This document shows positions 1-6,384 of a DNA stretch of 9,873 bases, in pieces. Each line of letters opens with the position of its first letter. The first letter of the stretch is position 1. A model generated the notes under the pieces. The model did no database searches. It was not told the DNA's origin and worked only from the letters and a program-made list of their open reading frames with translations. The translations under genes and the position numbers were made by a program. The DNA is taken from NCBI GenBank assembly GCA_016839655.1, contig JAEOTW010000194.1:1-9873 (forward strand). Direction: 5' to 3'. The stretch is from Promethearchaeota archaeon. GTDB taxonomy: Archaea > Asgardarchaeota > Lokiarchaeia > Sigynarchaeales > SOKP01.

Positions 1-1901
1 GGATTCGCATCAAGCATGGCTAATGACATCGCTGAAGACGCCATTCCAGCAATCTGTGCATAAGACGTATGTCGTGTATCCTCATGGATAGTCATATCTG
101 TAAATACAACTTTAAATCCTGTAGCTGGCTCCTTTGCTAAAATACAATTACCAAGCCAATCTCTGAAAACCGCACTCAAATAAGATTTAACACGGTCAAA
201 TCTCTGTAATCCACTAGTCCCATTTACAAGAGCGCTTCCCTGATATACATCAACAATACGTCTTGCCTCTTTTGCATCCCATCCAGCTTCTTCTCTGAGT
301 ATTTGAGCCCTATCTTTGTCATTTTGTAAATCATTAACTTTACCTGTTTCTATTAAATGCTCAGTTGTTGCATCCAAAGGTTCTATGTATAATAAAATAC
401 GATTGTGCGTGTTTGCTGATTTAGTATGATATTGTGGACTCTTTTGCGTAATTTTTTCTCTATAAACGATGATTGGTTCTCCTATATTAATTTGAACTTG
501 TTTATTAATCCGTTTTACCAGTATTTCAATTTGTAACGGATCTATTCCTGATAAAATAAATTCCCCCGATTCTTTATCTCTACGATATTCTGCTGTTGGA
601 TCTGCTTTAAGCCATTTGCTTACAACATCATCTAATTTATCAATTTCATGTGGATCTTTTGGTTTAATACTTCTGGAGACTACTGCTTCACATGCATAAT
701 GAATTTTTTCGAAAGAAGTTAATCTCTTCTTTTCTTCTTTATCTTTGGGAACATCATTAGATAACATAAATGTTTCACCAGAAGGACATATAAAACCAAA
801 TAATGCAAATAAATTTCCTGCGGGAATCTTTGGAATATCTAAAATGTCTGTAATTTCCATAACGCCCAATCTTTTTACTCGGTTGCTTGAATCACTATTA
901 ATAAGGTAAATTGAATCAGACTGATCAAATGTTCCTGAAAACACGCGTCCAATCAGCGTAGCTTGGTAATTTCTTTTAGGATCAAGGAAAATTTTAGTAA
1001 TCATACCATAAAGCGGTCCATTAGGATCACTTTTTTGAAGTGCTTGACCAAGCTCTGAATTTAAATCACCCTCCCATATATGAGGGATTCTATACTTAGA
1101 AGCACTAATAGGATCTGGGAGATGATCAACAATCATTCTTAACATTGGCTCATCTAAGGGTAAATTATCCCTTAACCATTGAATATCACCTTCATTATAC
1201 TTTGCAAAAACATCTTGAGGTGTTAACCCTTTTTCAATTAAAATCTCATAAGTAAAACCCCAACCATGCTTAGCTGAACCAACAGCAACGGAATTCTTTG
1301 CAAAATCAATGCTCCAATCCGATCCTTCCGGCCTTACTTTTCTAATTAAATCATTGATTTCTCGAGTAATTTTATCAATTTTTGCAAATGTATCTTGGGG
1401 GCTGAGTTTTAATTCACTTATTAATCTATCAACTTTGTTTATAAAAAGAACAGGTTTGCAATACTCTTCACCAACAGATAACCTTATATTAGTTTCTGTT
1501 TGAGTCATAACTCCTTCAAGCGCATCAACTAAGATTATAGCACCATCACTACCTCTTAGAGCTCTTGAGACCTCTCCTGTAAAACTTATATGACCAGGAG
1601 TATCATTAAGTTGTATAATATAAGGTTCCTCATCATCGGGTTTTCGTGGATCATTGAATGCAAGTAGCACTACAGAAGTAAAAATCGTAATGCCTCTCTC
1701 TTGCTCCTCGTCATCTGAGTCTGTCATTTGAAGTTGACCGGCATCCTCAGGCCTCATAAGTCCAGCTCTACGTAGTAAGTAATCTGTAGCAGTAGTTTTC
1801 CCGTGATCGATGTGAGCGGTGATACTAAAGATTCTTTTCTTTTCATATGAGCCCGCTGTAACCAACTTTTGAATTTCCTCTGGGTTTTTCACTTTTACCA
1901 T
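1..1901 (-). CDS. EF-2-like translational GTPase, probable aEF-2 paralogue (3' end outside the window)
   Basis: 633 codons are visible from ATG at 1901; archaeal EF-2 is about 730 residues, so roughly the last 100 are missing. The start is fixed by an in-frame TAA at 1923-1925 with no other start codon between. The G domain is clear: AHIDHGKT at 29-36, ERGIT at 68-72, DTPGH at 100-104 and NKVD at 155-158. Later EF-2 landmarks follow, including YRIPHIW, a THNR loop near 494-501 and DAKEARRIVD. Canonical EF-2 drives GTP-dependent translocation on the ribosome. Several near-invariant sites differ here. The diphthamide loop reads HEDTRHTSYAQ (606-616) where archaeal EF-2 has HEDAIHRGPAQ, and DTPGHVDF is DTPGHISF. 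A second EF-2 paralogue lacking diphthamide-site conservation is known from Asgard archaea, and this fits that class. It could instead be the sole EF-2 of a lineage without diphthamide. It lies 86 bp downstream of cca on the same strand. EF-2-family membership is certain; paralogue status is inferred. Confidence 0.93.
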   Translation of the reverse strand, partial: MVKVKNPEEIQKLVTAGSYEKKRIFSITAHIDHGKTTATDYLLRRAGLMRPEDAGQLQMTDSDDEEQERGITIFTSVVLLAFNDPRKPDDEEPYIIQLNDTPGHISFTGEVSRALRGSDGAIILVDALEGVMTQTETNIRLSVGEEYCKPVLFINKVDRLISELKLSPQDTFAKIDKITREINDLIRKVRPEGSDWSIDFAKNSVAVGSAKHGWGFTYEILIEKGLTPQDVFAKYNEGDIQWLRDNLPLDEPMLRMIVDHLPDPISASKYRIPHIWEGDLNSELGQALQKSDPNGPLYGMITKIFLDPKRNYQATLIGRVFSGTFDQSDSIYLINSDSSNRVKRLGVMEITDILDIPKIPAGNLFALFGFICPSGETFMLSNDVPKDKEEKKRLTSFEKIHYACEAVVSRSIKPKDPHEIDKLDDVVSKWLKADPTAEYRRDKESGEFILSGIDPLQIEILVKRINKQVQINIGEPIIVYREKITQKSPQYHTKSANTHNRILLYIEPLDATTEHLIETGKVNDLQNDKDRAQILREEAGWDAKEARRIVDVYQGSALVNGTSGLQRFDRVKSYLSAVFRDWLGNCILAKEPATGFKVVFTDMTIHEDTRHTSYAQIAGMASSAMSLAMLDAN

Positions 1902-1919
1902 AATTTGTTCACGTTCTAT

Positions 1920-1935
1920 GAATTAAATTTAATTC
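1920..1935. repeat. 16-bp perfect palindrome upstream of the EF-2-like gene
   Basis: GAATTAAATTTAATTC is its own reverse complement. It lies 19-34 bases upstream of the EF-2-like ATG, between the candidate TATA element and the predicted transcription start, where archaeal repressors often bind. One such palindrome somewhere in 10 kb of AT-rich DNA is not improbable, so only its position makes it notable. Confidence 0.5.
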
Positions 1936-1940
1936 TCATG

Positions 1941-1951
1941 TTATAATTAAA
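1941..1951 (-). promoter_or_regulatory. Candidate TATA box for the EF-2-like gene
   Basis: Read on the minus strand this is TTTAATTATAA, centred about 45 bases upstream of the ATG. Archaeal transcription starts about 25 bases past the TATA centre, which would give a leader of roughly 18 bases. Because the surroundings are AT-rich, TATA-like strings are common. The gene may also be read through from cca. Confidence 0.3.
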
Positions 1952-1980
1952 GAAAAGAATTCGGGAAATCATAAAAATTT
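1952..1980 (-). terminator. Candidate T-rich terminator after cca
   Basis: Just past the cca stop, the minus strand carries a T5 run (1976-1980) and then a pyrimidine tract, TTCTTTTCT. Archaeal RNA polymerase often terminates at such U-rich stretches without a hairpin. No strong stem-loop is visible. If the site is weak, cca and the EF-2-like gene would share a transcript. Confidence 0.25.
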
Positions 1981-1987
1981 TATGAAT

Positions 1988-3445
1988 TTAAAGATAAAGA
2001 GGTAAAATAATATTTCTCATTATGTTTATTGTTTTTTTCCCGGAAGAACTTTGGGTTTGAGATGCAGTTGAGATATTTTTAATTTTAAAATTATCAGGAA
2101 TTTTATCTTTAACAAATTCTTTTAAAAAATTAGAGAAATTATTAAAATCCCTAATAGTTTCTACCCAAAAATAACCATTACTTTCAAAATATTCTGGATT
2201 TTTTTTTTTAAAATTAATTACGTGCTTTTCTTCTGTAATTGGGGGTCCTTTACGAGTGTAAGTTTCAGAAATTTGAGGTCTTTCGCAAAAAATAGCTATA
2301 TTATACTGATTCTTATCATCCTCGAAATATACTTCAAATAAAATTGTTCCAAAGCGATCTACATGAGAAAATTCCTTTTCCGCATTAGTTTTAATACTAT
2401 CTCCTAAAGAATACAATTTATCTCTATTAATAGTATAATGGATTTTTGAATCAGAATTTAATAATTCAATAATAAAGATTTTTGATAGATACGGATCTTC
2501 TTTATCAGATAGGTCAATTTCCGAAAATGGCTTAATCTTAAAAAACATTTTGTTTGGGTGTTCTAAAAATTCAAGGATCCTTTGATTACAATATTTATAT
2601 GCTCTTTCAGATATTGCTGAAGCAACATTCCGATTTTTATCTATTGGATCTATTATGATAAGATAATCATTTTGAAAGTGGACAATTTTACTCAATTCTT
2701 CTGAATTTCTGTTAAAATAGTCTAGTGGTTTCTTGTCTAATTCATTAAAACTCTCAAAGAGATTTATTAAATCTTGATAATAATAAATTAATAACTCGGT
2801 ACTATAGCCAATAAAACCAATCTTACCTACTGCACTCTTATCACCATAACTATGACAAACTTTAAAGAACTGTTTCAAAAGCCTTACGTCATTTTTTTGA
2901 TCAGATGTTAGATTGTTTCTAACAAAATCACTATGCCAAGGTGATCTATCAACTGCTGTAATAGGTCCATTTTTTTTAATGTATTCTAAATCTAAGTCAA
3001 AATATAGTACAATATCGATTTTTACCTTTGTATTATTCAAAAAGTAATCAACAGTTATATATGGATGTTCTGCGTATAAAAGACGAGGGTTAAGAAATTC
3101 ATCCAAATTAAGGCTTTGAAGAATCCAATTGTTACATAAAGCTAAAAAATCCTTTTTTGATTTTTTTTTTGACTTGCTTTTACTAAAACCTTGATATTTA
3201 GGACTGTATTGGTTGTAATCTAATCCTATAAAAAGATCAATATCGAAATCATTTTTTAATTGGGTTTGTTTGATTCCAGTCGAACCTTGCGGTTCTATTT
3301 TAGTGTAATCGATATTTAATTCTTTTGCCTTGAAGACTAATGATCTTTTTAATTTCTCAATTATATCATTGATTAAGTCTATTTCCTTTTGAGCTGGAGT
3401 AATTTCCTTTAGAACTTCCTTGAAAATTTCGTTGTAGTTTGTCAT
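1988..3445 (-). CDS. cca: Archaeal-type (class I) CCA-adding tRNA nucleotidyltransferase
   Basis: This 485-residue protein matches archaeal CCA-adding enzymes (about 440-460 residues), which build or repair the 3' CCA of tRNA from CTP and ATP without a template. The head domain has GS at 54-55, DID at 68-70 and a third acidic residue at D144, giving the three metal-binding carboxylates of the polymerase beta fold. Family landmarks follow in order: YAEHPY (124-129), AVDRSPWH (164-171), DVRLLK (186-191), a GFIGY..ELLI block, IDPIDKNRNVA and, near the C-terminus, GPP followed by FWVE. The start is fixed by an in-frame TAG directly before the ATG. Oddities: the segment between GS and DID is GIKQTQL-like rather than the usual ARGTWL-like and is one residue longer, and a Lys/Ser-rich insertion sits at 88-98. 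Two long A-runs lie in the coding strand. The gene diverges from the MBL-fold gene and precedes the EF-2-like gene. A related nucleotidyltransferase with another substrate is possible but less likely. Confidence 0.9.
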   Translation of the reverse strand: MTNYNEIFKEVLKEITPAQKEIDLINDIIEKLKRSLVFKAKELNIDYTKIEPQGSTGIKQTQLKNDFDIDLFIGLDYNQYSPKYQGFSKSKSKKKSKKDFLALCNNWILQSLNLDEFLNPRLLYAEHPYITVDYFLNNTKVKIDIVLYFDLDLEYIKKNGPITAVDRSPWHSDFVRNNLTSDQKNDVRLLKQFFKVCHSYGDKSAVGKIGFIGYSTELLIYYYQDLINLFESFNELDKKPLDYFNRNSEELSKIVHFQNDYLIIIDPIDKNRNVASAISERAYKYCNQRILEFLEHPNKMFFKIKPFSEIDLSDKEDPYLSKIFIIELLNSDSKIHYTINRDKLYSLGDSIKTNAEKEFSHVDRFGTILFEVYFEDDKNQYNIAIFCERPQISETYTRKGPPITEEKHVINFKKKNPEYFESNGYFWVETIRDFNNFSNFLKEFVKDKIPDNFKIKNISTASQTQSSSGKKTINIMRNIILPLYL

Positions 3446-3506
3446 CTACTTATCTAATATAATTAATTAAGCTAAAACTTTTTCTAAATTTTTAATAAAA
3501 GCTGGT

Positions 3507-3518
3507 AAAATATAAAAA
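3507..3518 (+). promoter_or_regulatory. Candidate TATA box for the MBL-fold hydrolase gene
   Basis: AAAATATAAAAA lies about 40 bases upstream of the ATG at 3553. A start some 25 bases past its centre would leave a leader of about 12-16 bases. The 107-bp gap must also hold the promoter of the divergent cca gene. A weaker TTTATTAAAA-like string on the minus strand near 3490-3500 could serve there, but I cannot single it out. Confidence 0.35.
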
Positions 3519-3552
3519 AAAGTTATATGTTACCAAAAAATTATCTAAATTT

Positions 3553-4449
3553 ATGAATGTGGAAGAATTGGGAAGTAGGGGTTTGTTGTTTACATTTCCA
3601 GATTTTATTCCATTTCCCCAAGTTCCAATGCCAATTCAAATCTATGTAATAAAAGGTAAAAAAAATTTATTTATTTGTGATACAGGTGCGAATAAAGATC
3701 AGTTAATACTCGTTAAAGAGTATTTAGAAGAAAATCAGCTTTTTACAAAACCAATTATTATATTTAATTCACACTTCCATTTGGATCATATAAGTGGAAA
3801 CGGATTATTGCATGGTGCTCAAATTATTAGTCATATATCATGTCGGGAAAAGATGGTAAATACTATAGAGAAAATTAACAGAGAAAGTAAATCAAGACTA
3901 GAAGATAAATCGATTGCTTACCCTACTATAATATTTCAAGAGAAATTGGTTTTTCCGGATGATAATGTTGAATTTTTTTATAGCCCAGGGCATTCAGAAG
4001 ATTCTGCCAGTTGTTATGACCAATTGGATAAAATAATATATGTCGGAGATAACTTAGTTGATCCAATACCTTACTTAACATGGCATAGAATTGATAAATA
4101 CATATCTACGCTTCAAAAATATCTTAAGATCGAAACCAATACAACAATATTAGGTCATGGTATAGTTTTAGATGATGTATCTCTTATTGATAAAACAATA
4201 AATTATATCGAGGAATTTCGAGATTTTAACGTAAATATTTCTGATTTTACTCCTAGGCATGCTGCTTGGTATCGATGGAGTTTTATATCTATTGGTATAG
4301 CGCTAAAAAAAATAGGCAAAGAGAAAGAGGCTCTAAAATATTTTAGATATATTGGAGATTTAATATATAATCCAAAAATAAAACCAATTGATGAAGAAGA
4401 ATTAAGAGAAATAGAAAATCTTCTAAAAGAAGAACTAATCAATAAATGA
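3553..4449 (+). CDS. Metallo-beta-lactamase-fold hydrolase with C-terminal TPR-like helices
   Basis: This 298-residue protein is of the MBL superfamily. It carries the HxHxDH metal motif (HFHLDH, 74-79), a third metal histidine in SPGHS (H147), the bridging aspartate in VGD (D166) and the last histidine in LGHG (H202), so a two-metal active site should be intact. The C-terminal 70-odd residues fall outside the core. Residues 244-274 match a TPR pattern, with IG, a small residue, IG, EAL, F and a final P in register. No signal peptide or membrane segment is visible, so it is probably cytosolic. The start is supported by an in-frame TAA at 3496-3498 with no ATG between. Members of this superfamily hydrolyse thioesters, lactones, phosphodiesters or RNA, and nothing here picks the substrate. 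It is the only plus-strand gene, divergent from cca and convergent with infB. No partner can be inferred from position alone. Confidence 0.88.
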   Translation: MNVEELGSRGLLFTFPDFIPFPQVPMPIQIYVIKGKKNLFICDTGANKDQLILVKEYLEENQLFTKPIIIFNSHFHLDHISGNGLLHGAQIISHISCREKMVNTIEKINRESKSRLEDKSIAYPTIIFQEKLVFPDDNVEFFYSPGHSEDSASCYDQLDKIIYVGDNLVDPIPYLTWHRIDKYISTLQKYLKIETNTTILGHGIVLDDVSLIDKTINYIEEFRDFNVNISDFTPRHAAWYRWSFISIGIALKKIGKEKEALKYFRYIGDLIYNPKIKPIDEEELREIENLLKEELINK

Positions 4450-4454
4450 GTGAT

Positions 4455-6260
4455 TCACATACCCCACCAAGGGTGAGTAGTTCTTCTCATAAGAGTAATA
4501 AATTCTCTAAGAGCTTGTTTTTGGTCAGTGGTTAATTCATCAATAAATTTTCCCATTAGTTGCCTTACATGAGATTCTGGGACATTCACAAATAGAACTT
4601 CATCTTTTTCTAAATCTCGACCAATTTCAATACCACGAATAGAAATTGCGACTTCTGAATCTTTTGGGGCCTTATCTAATGTTTGTCCTTTGTCTTGAAT
4701 TTGATGTACTCTTCTAACTCGTTTACCTTTATCAGTAATTAGTTGAACTTTTGGATATAAAGTCCCTGCCTCGACATAGACGCCAAAAACTGCAGGATCA
4801 GAATTTCGAAATATAAATTCTGGAAACATTTTCATTTTAGCAGGTAAGATAAGCTCACTTAAACCTTTAGCTGTATCTTCTGCTTTTCTAGTTTCTGCGT
4901 ATTCGATATATTCTTCTAGTAATCGATATATAACATTATTTGTGAAAATTCTGATGTTATCCTTAATTGCTTGTTCATTAGCTTCCGGTAAAATTGGTAC
5001 ATTAAAACCTAAAACTGTAGCAGAATAAGGATCCAATTGTTTTACGATATTTGCATTAATAATATCTTCTTTTTTTATAGGGCCTACGTCAGCTATGCTG
5101 ATTTTTATACCATTTTTTGTAAAGTGATTTTCAAGCGCTTCAAGTGAACCTAAAGTATCTGCTTTTAAAACAACACCCGCTTTATCAGTTTTTATCCTAA
5201 TACTTTCAACTTCAGATTCGATTTCACTATAGATTTGTTCCTCTTCAGAAGGATCCATAATACCTCGAAATGGAGAACCTGCTACAACATCCTCGATATT
5301 TGGAGCAAGAATTTTAATACCAGCAGCAGCAGTAATAATATCAACAGAATCAAATTTTTGTCTCGGATCTCGAATTTCATCTAGTGGCTTTGGAGTTAAT
5401 AGTGCTCTTACCTTAGATTTAATAGGTCTTTCTAAACCACCAACAATGAACTCATCACCTTTATTAATAAGCCCATCATATATAAGAACATCCATAGTTT
5501 TTCCCTGGCCTTTTTCTTTTTTAACTTCTAATACAACTCCTCTAGCAGATCCCTCAGAATATTTAAGATTTGTAGTTAAATATTGCTGAACTAGTCCCAT
5601 CAAAATCATTAATAGTGTTGATATTCCTTCACCAGTTTTTCCACTTGTAGGTATAATCGCAATTTTTCTAGTGAAATCCTTTATTTTATCATACCGATCA
5701 ATTCCCTTAAAACCCTCTTCTAAGAAGTTGCCTACAATTTTCAATAGTTTTTCATCTAAGAAATCTTTTACATGGGGTTTTTGAGAATTATATGAATCAA
5801 GAAAATCCGCGTCTTTTTTTGATTTCCATCCTGAGATTCTATCTATTTTATTAGCAGCAATAACAAAAGGAGTTTTTCTTTCTCGTAATATCCTAACTGA
5901 CTCCCATGTAATCGGCATAGTTCCAGCTGTGACATCTATTACTAAAATCGCAATGTCTGCAACTGCACCTCCTCTTCTTCGCAAATTTAAAAAAGCTGCG
6001 TGCCCCGGAGTATCTACAACTAAAATACCTGGGAGGTTAATTTCTTTATCGGCAAACTCCTGCTTAGATTTTTTTAAAAACTCTCTAATATCTTCCGTTG
6101 GAAAATATGAAGCACCAATATGCTGTGTAATTCCTGCAGCTTCTCTTTGTTGAACTACAGTTCCTCTAATGTAATCTAAGATAGTTGTTTTCCCGTGGTC
6201 AATATGACCAAGTATACAAACTATTGGAGCTCTGATGACCTTTTTTTCATCTTCAGTCAT
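4455..6260 (-). CDS. infB: Translation initiation factor aIF5B (IF-2 / eIF5B family)
   Basis: This 601-residue protein has the usual archaeal aIF5B length and lacks the long N-terminal extension of bacterial IF-2 and eukaryotic eIF5B. The factor promotes ribosomal subunit joining with initiator tRNA, using GTP. The G domain begins almost at once: GHIDHGKTT at 18-26, GITQHIG as switch I (43-49), DTPGHAAF at 83-90, NKID at 137-140 and a TSGKTGEG G5 region. Downstream are the domain II barrel, a domain III Rossmann-like part with KADTLGSLEAL, and a C-terminal barrel and helix ending in PWWGM, much like the family's usual C-terminus. A minor oddity is GTMPIT after the DTPGH strand, where relatives usually have a GFxPQT-type sequence. 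There is no intein. The start is fixed by an in-frame TAG at 6264-6266, one codon upstream. It is 124 bp downstream of uvrA on the same strand and probably has its own promoter. Confidence 0.96.
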   Translation of the reverse strand: MTEDEKKVIRAPIVCILGHIDHGKTTILDYIRGTVVQQREAAGITQHIGASYFPTEDIREFLKKSKQEFADKEINLPGILVVDTPGHAAFLNLRRRGGAVADIAILVIDVTAGTMPITWESVRILRERKTPFVIAANKIDRISGWKSKKDADFLDSYNSQKPHVKDFLDEKLLKIVGNFLEEGFKGIDRYDKIKDFTRKIAIIPTSGKTGEGISTLLMILMGLVQQYLTTNLKYSEGSARGVVLEVKKEKGQGKTMDVLIYDGLINKGDEFIVGGLERPIKSKVRALLTPKPLDEIRDPRQKFDSVDIITAAAGIKILAPNIEDVVAGSPFRGIMDPSEEEQIYSEIESEVESIRIKTDKAGVVLKADTLGSLEALENHFTKNGIKISIADVGPIKKEDIINANIVKQLDPYSATVLGFNVPILPEANEQAIKDNIRIFTNNVIYRLLEEYIEYAETRKAEDTAKGLSELILPAKMKMFPEFIFRNSDPAVFGVYVEAGTLYPKVQLITDKGKRVRRVHQIQDKGQTLDKAPKDSEVAISIRGIEIGRDLEKDEVLFVNVPESHVRQLMGKFIDELTTDQKQALREFITLMRRTTHPWWGM

Positions 6261-6310
6261 ATTCTATCACAAATCTCAAATTAAGATTTTGAAATGATCT
6301 ATTAATACTA

Positions 6311-6320
6311 ATATTATAAA
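6311..6320 (-). promoter_or_regulatory. Candidate TATA box for infB
   Basis: The minus strand reads TTTATAATAT, preceded by purine-rich GAAAATAA, which could act as a BRE. Its centre is about 55 bases upstream of the infB ATG, giving a predicted leader near 30 bases. The leader contains a 6-bp inverted repeat (6271-6276 with 6284-6289, loop of 7), too short and AT-rich to call a structure. No Shine-Dalgarno motif is seen. Confidence 0.4.
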
Positions 6321-6370
6321 ATTATTTTCATAAGTTTAGAATTTTATTTTACGCATCAGAAACATATCAA

Positions 6371-6380
6371 GAAAAAATAA
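6371..6380 (-). terminator. Candidate T-tract terminator after uvrA
   Basis: Beginning a few bases past the uvrA stop, the minus strand reads TTATTTTTTC with a T6 core. This suits archaeal U-tract termination. Together with the TATA-like element further on, it suggests that uvrA and infB are separately transcribed. Confidence 0.35.
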
Positions 6381-6384
6381 CAGA

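Noticed and set aside
1309..1503. Plus-strand open frame of 64 codons
   Set aside because: It lies wholly inside the EF-2-like gene on the opposite strand and has no family resemblance.
1988..3445. A CD-NTase or other defence nucleotidyltransferase
   Set aside because: The GS and DxD motifs alone would allow it, but the AVDRSPWH, DVRLLK and IDPIDKNRNVA blocks and the overall length match archaeal CCA-adding enzymes.
4203..4442. Minus-strand open frame of 79 codons
   Set aside because: Antisense to the C-terminal part of the MBL-fold gene, whose own reading is well supported; Ser/Ile-rich shadow.
5929..6153. Plus-strand open frame of 74 codons
   Set aside because: Antisense to the conserved G domain of aIF5B.
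6271..6289. Stem-loop in the infB leader
   Set aside because: Only a 6-bp AT-rich stem with a 7-base loop, expected by chance in this composition.
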